Part shown: positions 1 through 13,330 of the stretch, piece by piece
Numbering within the stretch: position 1 is the stretch's first letter
Layout: every line of letters begins with the position of its first letter
Assembly: GCA_015143295.1 (NCBI GenBank)
Contig: CM026567.1
Coordinates: 14,960,416-15,024,415 of the forward strand
Length of the DNA: 64,000 nucleotides
Origin: Tetracentron sinense
Taxonomy: Eukaryota > Streptophyta > Magnoliopsida > Trochodendrales > Trochodendraceae
Direction: 5' to 3'
Position numbers and translations under genes: made by a program
Notes under the pieces: generated by a model
The model's input: only the letters and a program-made list of their open reading frames with translations
Told to the model about the DNA's origin: nothing
The model's database searches: none

Positions 1-1094
1 CTACGAATACAGAAATCACAATAAAAACACAAATAATTCACAGAACCTATCGTCATCAAAAAAACTATAGAGAGAAGAAAAAAGGGAACTCATTGTTTCG
101 ACCATATGTTCCCTTCCCTGAAGAACAAGAAAAAAATTTGAAGGATTCAAAACTAAGTCAAAGATCACTAAAACAAAGATAATCTCGATCTACTAGAGAA
201 AAATCTAAATTGAATACAAAGCAAACCCCAACTCTTAGATACATCAAACACCCAAAGCACAATGTCATATTTTCTTAAGATCTGCACAAAATACAAATCA
301 ATCACAAATTAGAATTACGGTGTCAAAGATTTTTACCTCCAAAAACTAAATCATGAACCTCAGACAGATCAGTGAATCTTAACCGCAACATTTAAATCAG
401 CTAAAATGAAAACAAAAAAAAGAATGGAAGAGAAATGGACATGAACAATATAGCGAACTCCCTAACAAAGTCATATGCAGTAGATCTCAGGTAACGCAGA
501 TCTGCCCATGTAGAAATTTCCATTTTTTTTTCCCCAAAAAACAAGAAACAACTCAATGATTGGTAACTATACTTCTTCAAAAGAAGGAATTCAATTTACA
601 AAAAAAAAAAACTTTAATCCAACAGAAACACTGAAACCAAAAACATGTCACAAATCGATCCACAAGACAATCATAGGCAATCGTAAATCAAAGTACTCAC
701 TTTTATTGCCCACGAAAAAAAAAACAGTTTAAAATGTCCAAAACCATGCACAACAAATATAACGAATTAATCAACTATGTTTGCCAGTTCTACTGCCCTG
801 CAATACCACTTCAAGTATAAAAAAGCTTTGAGGAGCATTGCACAAAATTATAGCATAAAAAGCACTTGTACATACATCAAATAACTAAATAGGGATGTAA
901 GCATTCGTCCTACATCTCCTCCTGGGTTCAAGGATTTTAAGCGCTTATGCAAACTAATTCCTAGCACAAATAGAACCATTTTAATATAGTAAAATAAGAT
1001 ATTAAAACAACACCTCCCCACTACCTATAATGAGAAAAGCATTCTCACAACAAACTACCCAATCATGAGAAAATAAGAAAATGAGAAGTGGACT

Positions 1095-1745
1095 ACTTCA
1101 TAAGTCATTTGGAAATGAATAACCAACCCACCGGGACAGAGTAATCCACATCAATAATAAACCCACATATAGAGCAATTGGCAATCTAGAAAACAAGTGA
1201 CAAGCATCATATTAAAAAAAACCAATCATTACTTATCTATATAGTATTGCCCAAGTCGGGCCCCAATTCCAACCATATTTGTGAATCCTGAAAATCACAA
1301 TTCACACTCACTAAAAGATCTCTGACATACCCAACGCCACCAACAAAACCAAGTGCATAAAGAAAGAAAATAAAAGCAACTCATTAATGCCCATGAAAAT
1401 TACCACAAGTCCATTGCTTTCCCTAAAGAACAAGCAAACCAAATAACGGATTCAATATTAACAATGGTTAAAGATGATAGAAAAAAGAAATCCTAACATA
1501 TTAGAGAAAAAATCAAATGAATTTTATTAAGAACCCCTATTGTTCAGTTCTCATATGTCCTTCAAATGACCATCTATAACACTCATTTGTACTTGAAGTA
1601 AAATTCCTTAAAATCGAAATCATCCCCTTAATTCCTGAAAATCAAAATCAACCTTACAAATTATCCAATATAAAAAACTGGGAACCAAACTTAAAAGAAG
1701 CAGAAAATACATACAAAAGTCATACAATGTAACATATCCATACAT
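1095..1745 (+). repeat. Long repeat unit, copy A
   Basis: This roughly 650-bp unit matches 7005-7665 in the same order and orientation. Shared landmarks in order are a CATTTGGAAATGAAT-like start, AGAGTAATCC, AACCATATTTGTGAAT, a CCAACGCCACCAACAAAACC-like string, TTTCCCTAAAGAACAAG, the CCTATTGTTCAGTT block, and a GATCCAATATAAAAAC-like segment. The copies differ by many substitutions and small indels, so the duplication is old. A shorter third copy runs from about 4415 to 4760. Confidence 0.6.
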
Positions 1746-3471
1746 TAAATATCAACCAATTGCATGTGATGTTATGGCATAAAGATCAATCCAAGGACAA
1801 TGGTCAATATTAGGAGTGTCACTTAACACATCAAAGAAGACTAAACAGAAACCTCACATGGTACTCAAGGAGACTAATGATCGACGCCAGAAGCCTCACA
1901 AGGTACACTAAGAGAAAGACAAATGTTAAAAATTGTCACGTGACTCAACACTCTAAAAATAATGGTCGATACTAGGGGTCTCACACGACACGTCAGAGAA
2001 GACTAAAAACCGATTCTGGTGGCCTCACAGAGTAGTCCAAGAAATAAGGTTGTAGCCTACCTAGCTTTTAACAACCAAGGATAAAGAAAACGTTATGGTT
2101 TTAGAAATTTTGTTCAGCTGGTGAGGGTTCAAAGATGGCAGAAACAGCAAGAAATCCCAATAGATTAGAAAAAAAAAAAAAAAACAAATGAATTTCATTA
2201 AGAATCCCCTATTGTGTAAATTCTCATCAATCCTGCAAATGACCTTCTATAGTACTCATCTTTACTAAATTACTAATCGTAAAATTGCTTAAGATCACAA
2301 TCATCCCTTCATTTCTGAAAATCCAAATCATCCTTACAAAATATCCAATAAGCAAAACCCTGAATAGAAATAATTTCTTAATAGAGACAAAAAATATCAC
2401 AATGAGTGAAACCAAACAAACTCTTGAGATAAAACAAAGGTATTGTCTTCTAACTATGAGCTGACAGAATGACTATGGCATTGAACACAACTATCAATCA
2501 GAAAACTAATTAGCTTCCCAGCATTCTTACATCTATACAGCATTGTTACTTATGCATCAAAGGCCCTTAAATTTCTTATGATATGAGACCCTTAGTTTTA
2601 ACTCAAAACAAATTGCATAATACACCAGAATAATAAAATCAATAATAGTGGTAATTATTGTAGCAATCATGACATGTTGACTAGAAGACAGGTTAAGAAC
2701 AAATTGACAAGGACAAATAGGGGTATTTAGGAGCAATAAAGTGAGAAAAGAAACAAAAAGTGACAAAATAACCTCCATGATAATCAACATAAGAAACCAG
2801 CAGGAAAGAGTAAAATGCATGACGAATATAATAATATAATACAGCCAACAAAAAACATTTCAATGGATCATAAACCAGAACACGACTAATTCCCCACTTC
2901 AATCTATCTATCTATAATATCTAGACCAGAACAATGCACAGGAATGAAGGAAATGAACATTACGTCTTCTAAGACAGCAAAACAGCTCATATCAAGTGTA
3001 GTCCACCCCCAGCTCAGCAACCTGATCACCACCATCTGGAAACCCAAAAGATCCTCTGACCAACCAACTTCTTCAATCCTTAAAAAAAATGACCACAAAA
3101 TGATGTAGAACACTAACTTGAATGGAAATTACTCAATTAGGGTATCATGGCGATGGCATACAGCAGAACGTAACACATATTTGTAACACAGATTCATTGG
3201 TTGATGCTACCCAAAATTGCATGCATTTCTGAAATAATAAAGTAGAAAAACTGGAAAGGACAAGTGGAAAAATATCCCACTATCAGATAATAATGGCCAA
3301 AAAAGTAAATCCACACGAAAATAAACTCCCTAGAATTCAGCTCCAGGTGCAAATCTTTACATAGGCTAACTAACTGCACATTCACCTGAAAAAAACACGA
3401 CCATATGCATATAGGTCCTCCAACAAAATCCTAACCATCTAAAATACAAGATCCAACTAAATTACGTAACA

Positions 3472-3485
3472 CCCCCCCCCCCCCC
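3472..3485. repeat. Poly-C run, 14 bases
   Basis: This is an uninterrupted run of 14 C in otherwise AT-rich DNA. It lies at the head of one of the CCTATTGTG-type blocks. It is a simple repeat whose true length may vary or be miscalled. Confidence 0.9.
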
Positions 3486-6400
3486 TTGTGCCGTTGTCAT
3501 CTGTAACGTAAATGAATCCATTGTGCAATAATCACTTGTGCTAAAGCAACAAATTCTCCTAAACATCAAAATAATTCAGTCAATTTTTGGCAATAAATCA
3601 GATCTATTAAAGATCGAAGATACAAAACTAGGGAAGTAAACATGGATCAACTCGAGGGAAGAAACAAATAAGGAAAAAAATAATCCAAATAACACAGTCT
3701 TGCTCTAGATTTGAGATGGGGCAAAAAGGAAAAAAGGAAAAAACGATTGAAGAAACCCCAATCATGTAACGCAGCCTTGCTCATGAATCAGTCCCAAGTT
3801 GCATCAAAGAAAAGTCCCAAAGAGACTCTTCCTAAATCCATAACAAAACCACATATCACACTTACAAAGAATAGTGAACTATAAAAAAAAACACACAAAG
3901 AAACAAGTGTTGTATAGTTTGAAACTACCCAGCGCATCAAACAATTTGAGATACAACACAATGGAATGATGCTTCTTACACTGAGTTGTATCACACATTT
4001 ATATACCTGGAAAAAATAAATATGAAGTTCAAAGCCTAATACCATTCTCATTGAGTTGTATCTTACATCTATATGCCTGGGAAAAAAAACGTGATGAGCC
4101 AAATACAGTCGGGGATTCATCAACAAAGTCACCCAAAGAGAAGACAATTCAAACAAGAGCAACTTCAACGAACAGAGAAAACATAAACAATATAACAATA
4201 GAAACCCCATCAAATCCACTTCAGATGCAACCATAACCAACTCGATAATTGAAAACCCCCCTCCAGGAGGAACGAGCCCAATACCTTTCCACCCGAGAAC
4301 AACTGGGAGTACAGACTCTTGTGTGATTGTGTATGTCAATTTCATATAAATTAGCTAAATTGACTAACCAAAAGCGACTCAAGTACTGAAAGCCCTGAGA
4401 TCAACTTTCATTTGCAGTCCATAACAAGCATCAACTAAATCACAACACCCACATGGACACTAAGAATTACCTTCAATAAAATTATACATAGGTCAAAACT
4501 TAACGATCTAGGAAAACAAGAATAAAACATCACGAGAAAACCCACCTATACAGTAGACATCCGTATTTCCGTGCCCAAATCGAAAGCCTAGAACGAACTA
4601 AACCTGTGAGTCCTGAAAATCACAACTGAGACTCAAAAATTCCTCTCATGAACCAACGCCATAAAAGAACTATTGGTAAGAGGCAGAAAGGAAAACTTAT
4701 TCATTGGAACATACATTCCCAAAGTCCATTAAACAAATCTTGCAAAAATCGAGAGAAATCTTAATATACATCAAATCATAATCTGAATTTTTTTTCAAAT
4801 CTACAGACAATAAAAGTCAAATCACATATCAAAAAGCAGAACGTATATTTACATGGAAAGGAGAGGGAAAGAGAAAAGGACACTAGCACAATTCTTAAGA
4901 GGGGAAAAGAAATCGACATAATAAATACAGTCAAAACTCCCTAACAAAACCATACATAGGAGAACCAAGGAAACATAGATTAGATCTTTCCACTTTGTCA
5001 ACGACTGCGCATTTAACTATACTTCATTAGAAGAAGAAAATCAACTCACAACAAAAAGAAACAGCCTTTCTTGAATTTAACAAACACCAAAACCATATAT
5101 TGCATTTATACACTGATCTGCATAAAATACATTTCAAACACCAAAACCACATAACAAGTCCAAGTAGTAGAATCTAGTAATGAAACAAGAAGATAAAGAG
5201 TATTCAATAACAAGTCTCAAAAAGACTCCCAAGCTACATTCATAACAAAACAACTTAAAACACTTCAGTCATCAAATCAGACAAATAGAATAATGAGCTA
5301 TGCACCAAAACTCTAGAAAGAAACAAGTGTTGTACAAATTGCAAATATCAAACTAACAAGAGCATCAAATAAGGACATTCCTTCCACCGAATTGTATCCC
5401 ACATCCATATACCTAGGAAAACAAAAGCAAGAAATTCAAAGCATAACATAATTAGAGATACACAACATGAGAAACATGGAATGAGAAATAAATAAACAAT
5501 GTGAGAATGTAAACCTCATCAAATCAATGTCAGTTCTACCATAACCCCATATAAGCACCTCAAAGACCAGTTGCGAGCTCAGTAATATGTGCCTAAAGTC
5601 CTTTGCCTTGCTTGAAAAACAAGGAAAAATTGGAGGAATCAATATTGGGTCGAAAATCGCTGGAATAGAGATGAATCTCAATATATCAGGAAAAAATCAA
5701 ATTAAATCTAAAGCAAACTCCATTTCTAAAATACATCAAACATCCAAACCATATGGATGTATTTTGTTCAGATCTACACACAATACAAACCAATAGAAAA
5801 TTAGAACTACAGTGTCAAAGATCAAAGACAACCACAACGAAACCATGAACCTTAGACAGAAGAATGAATCTCAACCACATCATTTGACTCAGCTAATACT
5901 ACAAACAAGAAAAAGAAGGGATGAGTAACAAACATGGACAATACAAGGAACTCATTAACAAAACTATATACAATAGAACCCAAGTAACACATATCTGCCC
6001 GTATAGATATTTCCATATTGCATTCACCCAAGAACAATAAAATCAACTCAATGATTGCACGTGTACTTATTCAAAAAGAAATAAAATAGGACTATCAGTC
6101 CCGAAAGGATGAAGGGAACACCCAACACAACCCAATGAACACTAATTACTCCAAAAACCATAAGTTATGGGATAGTGCAAAAGCAGGTGATCCACCTATT
6201 AATCCACATGAAGGCAACATAGTGATTTGTTATACACAACCTCCTGTAATCATCAAATGGTCACACATGAAGCTTTTATTCAAATCTGTCATCCAAATAA
6301 AGAAAGATACCTTAGACAAAATATCAGAATTCCACAAAGCTTAAATAAGGCAAGTGATTTGCCATCTTATCATATTCACTTGTGTTCCCAAAAGAATAAA

Positions 6401-7004
6401 TATAACAAATTAAATTAATGGATTTCTAGGGAATGAATAGAACCTTTTGGAAGACATGTAGTTAGAATTACTATCTGAAAAAATAATTGACAAAAAAAGG
6501 AGCTACATGCAATGAACTTCCAATAATGCAACACCAGGTGCAATCTGTCACTGAGACACTAAACAACAGCATACCCACCTGAAATAAAGATTCAATATGT
6601 AAATCCTAACCATAACGAAATAAAATTGAATTTCAAAAAAGAGCTCACTATTGTTCAATGGTCATCTGTATTGCAAATGAAACCTCCTTTTCTAAAAAAC
6701 ATCTATGCTAATAATAGAATGGCACCTTAATCATCTCCTAAAATCCTAAAATCCATACTAGTGTCACAAAAGATCCAATAGTCCAATCTAAAATCTGGAG
6801 TTGGACAAACTTAAAAAGATAAAGGAGAAAAGAGATCCAGACTATATAGCACAACCTCGCCCATAATCAATCCCAAAATGCCATACTTTCCCCTTTGAGG
6901 AACAAGTAAATCAATTAAAATAAAATTAGCCAAACCTTGACTACCCTAAGCAATCAAATTACTGTAGTAAACAAAATTTAGTAGTAGCCACTGAAAACCC
7001 CATA

Positions 7005-7665
7005 CAATCTGACTTCATTTCCAATCTGTAACAAGCTTCTCAAATGAATCACCCCACCCCAACCAGGACATAGAGTAATCCTTAATAATAAAACTATATA
7101 AAGACGAACTAACGATCTAGAAATTTGATGATAGAACATCTAATAAAAAAACCCTTCATTGGTGATCTAAATGGTCATGTACAACTTGAAGCCCCAAATC
7201 CAACCATATTTGTGAATTCTAAAAATCACAATTGACGCTCATTAAAAGATCTTCAATATACCAATCCCACCAACAAAACCAAGGGTAAAAAGAAAGGATA
7301 CAAAAGTGAACTCATTGAAACCCATGAAAACTACCCCAAGTCCAATACTTTCCCTAAAGAACAAGTAAAGCAACTAAATTCAACATCAAAATTGGTTCAA
7401 AGATGGCAGAGATAGCAAGAAATCCTATTAGAGAAAAACAAAAAGAATTTAAAGAACCCCCTATTGTGCAATTGTCATCGGTACTGTGAATGACCTTCTA
7501 TAGTAGCATATGTATTAATAGTAAAATTCCTTAAAATAGAAACCATCCTTAATTCATGAAAATCCAAATCGGCCTTACAAAAGATCCAATATAAAAACAA
7601 ACAGTGATCCAGACTTAAATGAAGCAGGAAAGTACATACAAAATAATTCATTACATGTAATACAA
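7005..7665 (+). repeat. Long repeat unit, copy B
   Basis: This is the second full-length copy of the unit at 1095-1745, about 5.9 kb away and in the same orientation. The landmarks occur in the same order and at similar spacing. No target-site duplication or terminal repeat was seen, so segmental duplication is more likely than insertion of a mobile element. Confidence 0.6.
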
Positions 7666-7960
7666 CCTTGTTTATGAATTAGTCCCAAAACATCTTTCTT
7701 GTCTCCTTACAAAAAAAGTCAAGTAGTGCATAGCACAAGAAGAAAGTAGTATTCAAAGAGACTCCTGTGTTGAAGGAACACCAACTTGAAAGGGAACTAG
7801 AAATATTAGGGCAACATAGCATAGATAAGAAATGAACTCGTTATTTGTAACACAGATTCATTGGTTGGCGCTGCCCAAAATTGCTTGCATTTCCTAAAGG
7901 GAAATGGAAAACGAACCCAGAAGCTGACCCCACTGATCTCATTCGTCCACCACCCTTTTT

Positions 7961-10110
7961 TGTTGGTATAATTGTGAGTTTATTATAGTTATGGGCCCCT
8001 CTTATGCTGTAGTGGCCCACTAGTTATGTTTTTTTATTTCTGTTTCTCTTATATGGGCCTTGGGCCCATCTTATGTATAAGCCAAGTTTATAGTCACAAG
8101 AGAGAAGAAGAAACCTAACTTCCTCTCTCTCTCTTTCCCATCTCTCTTCGTTCTCTTCTCCTCATCTCTTCTTTAATCTAGCTACAAATCTACTTGGTAT
8201 CAGAGCATAAAAAGGGGAAAGGAAGCTTGATTAAATCAAACAACTCAAAGAAGGAAGACAAAGGGAGCTTGGTGACGTTATTGTTATACGGCTGAAATCA
8301 GCCATATGGCTTAGGGAACCCATAGGGGTGTTTTGAAGGTATGTTCTTAGAGAACTTGATTTTAGGGATTTTTTGAACCCTATCTCATTTGATTTGGGTC
8401 TATATTGAAGAAGTTGTGATGACTTAAAGGAATATACAGAAAATTTCCAGAAAAATAACTAAAGTGTTTCAGATCATATTGTGTTTTAGTAGGTAGGAAC
8501 GTTTTTTTTGCAAGGAACGTTTTGAAATAGGTCTTGATGTGTTTTGTGGCGATTTGAAGGAGTTGTGAACTGTTTTCAACCCCTTGAAGTGGCTTTTTTT
8601 TACTATTTTTTGCCCTTGCTGTCCACGGTTTCATAAGACAGCCACTTGGATGATTTTCTTTGGTGTTTTTAATGTCAATGGATATTTTTGAATGATCTCA
8701 AGCAAGTTTGAAGGAGTAGTTGTTCCTTTGGATGCATTGAAGTTAGAGTGAGGGGTTGAAATTGGAGGCGTGACTCCATTTTTTCGCAAGTTGGAGGTGT
8801 GACTCCATTTTGAACTCTTGGGTTGCCTTGTGGGTGTTTGACAAAAAGGCTATGTCGGACGATTCACCATCCTCGGGTGTGATACCTCTAAGGGTTGTAT
8901 TAGAACATGAGGGGTCTAGTAATGACAACCCTCACTTGCAAATCACTTCGGAGAAGCTTGATGGTGAAAACTACGTTTATTGGGCTAAAGCTGTTGAAAT
9001 GTACATTGGAGCAAAGGGTAAAATGGGTTATCTACTTGGAGAGATAGAGGAACCTGCTAAGTCGGACCCTACACATGCGAAGTGGACTCAAGAAAATTTG
9101 ATTGTGATGTCTTGGCTCACCAATTCTGTATTACCCCACATTAGTAGGGATTTGGTGTTCTTGAAGACTGCTAAAGCCATTTGGGACACCCTCTCTCAGA
9201 CTTACTCAAATGTAGGAAATTTCGCCCAACTTTATAAAATCCAAAGGGATATCTCCCAAACTTGTCAGGGGGAGATGCCCTTGAAAATGTACTATGCCAA
9301 GTTGAAGGAAAAATGAGAGGAAATTGATCACTACTCAAACTTTAAGCCCAGTTGCACTGCTGATATTGTTGCCTTCAAGAAGTGGGTTGAATGAATGCGG
9401 ATTTTTGAGTTCCTTGCTAGTCTGAATCAGGAATATGAAAATGCTCGCTCCCAGCTCCTAGGTCGGGATCCTCCTCCTGAGAAACTTAGTCTGGCCTATG
9501 CTCATATCCAGAATGAAGCAAGTAGGCGTGATGTGATGACCACCAAGATGGTGACTGCACTAGAGAGGTGTGCCATCTCTTCCACTTTCCAGCATGATGG
9601 AAGAGGAGGTGATAGAGGATCCTTTAGAGGTCGTGGTGCTCATTTTGATGACAAAGACAAGCTGAAATACGATTACGGTGGGAGGACCCGACACACTCGT
9701 GATCAATGTTGGCAACTACATGGCCAGTCTACGCAGAGGGGGGGTCGCTCAGGTGGATATGGAGGTGATTCTCTTCGTCTAGAAGGGGTCGGAGATCCTT
9801 CTGCCCATACTGCTACAGCCACTGCGAATTCGGGCTTTACTACAGCACCAACATCTCAGTTAGTACCCAGAGATGATCTGGAGTCTCTTCTCCACGACCT
9901 TGATGAGATTCATAGGGTCATGTCCCACTTAGAGACTCCTGCTTGAGGTACATCCGCCACTGCTTTCAATGTCTCAGTACCTTTTGCTCATCACTCTTGG
10001 ATCATTGATTCTGGAGCATCCGATCACATGACTGGTATGTCCTCTATCTTTTCATCATATCATCTTTATTCTAGGAGAGACAAAGTTCGTATTGCGGAAA
10101 GTAAAAACAT
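7961..10110 (+). mobile_element. Copia LTR retrotransposon fossil: 5' LTR, primer site, gag, start of protease
   Basis: An LTR beginning TGTTGGTATAA runs from 7961 to about 8190. It is followed at 8195-8206 by TGGTATCAGAGC, the usual plant Copia primer site matching initiator Met tRNA. A gag region follows, and then the start of an aspartic protease with the signature DSGASDHMTG near 10000-10035, which is typical of Copia. Integrase, reverse transcriptase, RNase H and the 3' LTR are absent from the window. The leader near 8762-8815 holds two copies of a GGAGGYGTGACTCCATTTT-like segment. The element is broken, with a few breaks in the coding region plus loss of the 3' part, and looks moderately old. 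It ends abruptly against minus-strand LINE sequence. Confidence 0.9.
8810..9946 (+). pseudogene. Copia gag region (UBN2-like), broken
   Basis: The translated text shows the Copia-type gag signature: a YVYWAKAVEMYI segment, a WLTNSVLPHIS segment, a TAKAIWDTLSQTYS segment and LYKIQRDISQ, followed further on by FLASLNQEYENARSQLL. A glycine- and arginine-rich stretch and a CCHC-like zinc knuckle segment come next. These are standard parts of plant Copia gag, which forms the nucleocapsid core. The likely start is the ATG near 8851 (MSDDSP). The gene is broken by a small number of changes. Confidence 0.85.
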
Positions 10111-10111
10111 G

Positions 10112-10949
10112 TCATAGACATCCTAACTGGGAGTCTCCCTGAAAAGGAAGATCCTCTACAAATGTATGAGATGAGCACCAAAACAAGATAAGATGACGAA
10201 TATGGGAAGATGAGATTTCGTAAAAAAAACTCTTCATTTTCTCTCCTTCCAAATACCCCCAAGCTATGGCTCTCAATAACAATGACCAAATCACCTCACT
10301 CGAAATGTTTAATCTCATTGAAGACCTACAGGATAAGAAATCCATAAAAGGAGAAAAAACCCAATAAACCCTAGGTGAGATAGGAAGAACTCCCAAATTC
10401 CAAATGCAAAAGGGCAAATGCAACAAATGGTCTACCGATTTCTCTGCCTAAAGACATAAAAAATAGCGATTAGCCATCCTCCACCCTCTACTTTTCATAT
10501 GGTCGATAGTGAGAATCTTATCTAAAGTTGAAGTCCAAATGAAGAAGGATATCTTGGATGGAACTCCCTGATTCCAAATAGATCAATGAGAAAAAGGAAT
10601 AGCAGGAACTGAACGATTTGAAAGAACGAAAGATCTCATTGAAAATTCACCACTCTTGGCCCTAGTCTAGAGTCTAGACCCCATAATTCTTACTCTGATT
10701 GCTTAGAAGCAAGACTAGTCGACCCAATAATGTAAGCATATCCTTTACCTCCCAATCATTCAGCCTTCGCCTAAACTTTGGACACCACACCTCTCACGTC
10801 TGCCACTCTATCCATATAGTCCACCACTTTAGCCAAACGGTCCATTGCTAACAAGAAGAGATTCTTGAAATCATCTTTCAAACGCGATTGCCACCACCAA
10901 AGGTCCTCCCATAACCTAACCTCCTCCCTCTTCCTACTAAGGTAATATA
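10112..10949 (-). mobile_element. LINE (L1-type) 3' part, C-terminal zf-RVT region, degraded
   Basis: On the minus strand the text VRLWEDLWWWQSRLKDDFKN, then FLLAMDRLAKVVDY, matches the region after reverse transcriptase in plant L1-type LINEs (typical form VRFWEDxWxGDxxLKxxFPxLF). Lower coordinates carry the end of the zinc-binding RVT region, with text such as VIWSLLLRAIAW and YLEGEKMKSFF that parallels the usual VIPWCLxxxIWxERN. Several stops and frameshifts interrupt it. No 3' poly-A tail is seen, because the LINE meets the Copia fragment at about 10110. The upstream half of this LINE continues at 16405, beyond an inserted LTR. Confidence 0.75.
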
Positions 10950-11649
10950 TTCTGTGTAAGCACCCCATTTTTACACCCCTACCCTCTTTCTCAAGCTCCA
11001 AGCCCAAGCCCTAACCCTGACCTATGCATGGTATAACATTAACCTAACCCTGACCTGGCCCTTACTCAGCCCGAGCCTAGGCCTAACCCTGACCTTAACC
11101 CTAACCATGACCTACTCTACGCCTAACCCTAGCTCAACACAACACAAACACTAAGCCTAAAACCAGTTCCATTACTCAAGCCCATGTCTAAACCCTAAAC
11201 CAAACCCTAAGTCCAAAATCAAGCCCATGTCTATAACCCCAAAATCAAGCCCATGTCCCTAAAGTCAAGCCCTTGAATCAAGTCCATGTCTAAACTCTAT
11301 CCCAAGGCCAAGGCCCAAGCCCATTTAGCCAAACTTATACCCAAACAACTCAATCAAGCCCAATTACCTAATTCCATTACCCAAGCCCAAATAGTCAAGC
11401 CCAATGACCCAATTGCCTTAGCCAAAGATCAATTGCTCTAGCCAAAGCCTAATTACCATAGCCCAAGCCCAACTGTCATAGTCAAAGTCCAATAACCATA
11501 ACCCATGACCCATCCACTAATAACTCATGATCCATAAGATCTAGTCCACATACCCACATCCATTCAACGCACATCCAAAACCCACAAACCTAAGCCCACT
11601 TTCCACTTGCCTACAAAAGACTTTATTTTATCTTCAAACCCCAAATAGC

Positions 11650-11983
11650 CCAATTTTTGTGTCTACACACCTTTTTGATCACCCAATCACAGGTCACCAA
11701 GTACAAACTTTTTTTACTACCCGATCACCAACTACACCCCTTTTGACTAACCAATCACCTCCCTTACTCTCTTAACCTCTTACAACTTATTCATACACCT
11801 CTTACATAACAATTAATTCTCTTACACCATTTTTGGCCACCCAATCGCCTTTCACCAAGTACACACCTTTTGACTACCCAATCACCAACAATACCCGTTT
11901 TGACCAACCAATCACCTACCTTCTCCTTACAAACCCCTCTAGTAATTACCAAATTACCACAACCCCTTGAAAATCTATAAATA
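11650..11983 (+). promoter_or_regulatory. CCAAT-type direct repeats and TATA box of the Ogre-like LTR
   Basis: Seven copies of a segment like TTTTGACYAACCAATCACC or its CCCGATCACC variant lie between 11660 and 11915, some followed by a TCACCAAGTACA segment. The TATA box TATAAATA at 11976-11983 follows, so the array sits 60-320 bp upstream of the expected start. CCAAT boxes are common promoter elements; that they act here is inference. Confidence 0.5.
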
Positions 11984-13330
11984 CAAGACCCTCATAAGCC
12001 ATTTGCATCATCTCCAAAATCTCAAGTGGAAACCCTAGCTCTTCATCCTCTCTATCAAAAAACCCTTCTAAAGAATCCCCCAAGTCCAAAAACCAATATG
12101 CCCCTAGGCCCCATGATCCCTTAGAAGACTCTTACCCCTTTATCTTTCTTTTTAGTCTTAAGAAAATGAGAAGAAGCTAAGGTTTAGAGTGTGTAGAGAA
12201 TTCTAAAACTAAAAGCCTAGAGTTCATTACTAACTCGCTTCCTTTGTGGACTCTAAAAAACCCTCACCTCTTTGAGCATTGGAGAAGAAATCTTGGAAGA
12301 GTAAGCACTCTTCTTTTTATCATTTTCTTTACTTCTTTGTCTCATATTTATTTATTTTCTTTTTCTTGGTTTCTAGTCCTTTTCTAGAGCCATTTAGAGA
12401 ATCCCCCTTCTCAAGTATAGTTGGGTCCCTCTACACCAATCTGATGGTGTAGAGGGACCCCATCTCAAAAGCAATGAGAGGTCTTTTCTTTTTTTCCTTT
12501 TCATGTACATATTTTTTTTTATGTTCTCAAAAGTGTGGATATGGGTAGGCCCATAGAGAGTAGAAGCTAAAGTTATACATCTCTTTTCATTTTGTTTCTT
12601 TATTGGGATTCTAGTCCTCCTTCTAGAATTCTTTGTGAAAGTTCATCCCCTCTTTTTAACCTTCATAGGGCCCATTACATCGGTCACATTACATCATTTA
12701 TAATGGTATAAATGAACCACATTAAAAGGGAGATGATGAGTTTTTAATTTCTCTACTTTTATTCCTTAATGTTATATTTTGAATGGGTAAATGAGGTTTA
12801 AGGATTTAAAAGAGGATGTTGTCCAAAATGCCTCATACCAAGACAATTGTATTTGATTTATCGTCAACACAAATCCAACAAAATAGGTGTTAACAATAGA
12901 CCATCTACTATCCATAATGCAAACACCCCTCTTTATGTCCTAAATATGATCTTTTAGCCTAATCGCTCCTTAACCTTCTCTTGAGTTAAATTTGACTTTA
13001 GTTAAGTTTGCCAAAATCCTTCATATGCTCCGCAAGGAGCTCAAACTACTATACAAAAGAATAGAAAATGTTCAAAAGACCAAAAATAATACAAAATCCA
13101 AAAATACAAAAAATCTGACTTAAAGATACTCCGGTGCACTCCCTAACCATGGTTAATAGTCTTAACCATGGTTAACTCCCCTTAGCCATTCCGATGAAAC
13201 CCTAGCCACTTCGATGCAACCCTAGCCTCTCGGGCTAACCTCTAAGCCACTCTGGTGCACACACACACCTCTTAACCTCAGTATGGGTCTAAGGTACCAC
13301 CCGAACTACACTCGGTCTGATCTCACCCCG

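Larger units (their letters stand above)
1..7920. repeat. Cluster of old, diverged long repeat units, non-coding
   Basis: This AT-rich stretch holds no recognisable gene. It is made of several sequence blocks that recur in diverged form. A block starting with CCTATTGTGCAATTGTCATC-like text and followed by a CCTTACAAAAGATCCAATA-like segment appears near 1535, 2206, 3482, 6640 and 7450. A block like TTTCCCTAAAGAACAAG appears near 105, 1420, 5595, 6885 and 7350. A block containing GCAGATCTGCCC-like text appears near 480, 4960 and 5980. The text GATTCATTGGTTG followed by CCCAAAATTGC occurs at 3191 and 7857. The pattern fits repeated duplication followed by long decay. I see no terminal repeats or element coding sequence. 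It could be intronic or intergenic; open frames on the minus strand look accidental. Confidence 0.6.

Noticed and set aside
2992-3078. Possible minus-strand terminal exon (text FPDGGDQVAELGVDYT after an AAG acceptor)
   Set aside because: Only one short segment looks protein-like, no neighbouring exon was found, and it lies in the diverged repeat cluster.
3788-4345. Open frame of 185 residues on the minus strand
   Set aside because: Composition is hydrophobic and cysteine-rich as expected from translating AT-rich repeats in reverse. It has no motif, and the diverged copies of the same repeats do not keep the frame.
10985-11110. Interstitial telomere repeat
   Set aside because: CCCTAACCCTGACC words are irregular and grade into AAGCCCA text; they lie inside an LTR and not in a regular seven-base array.
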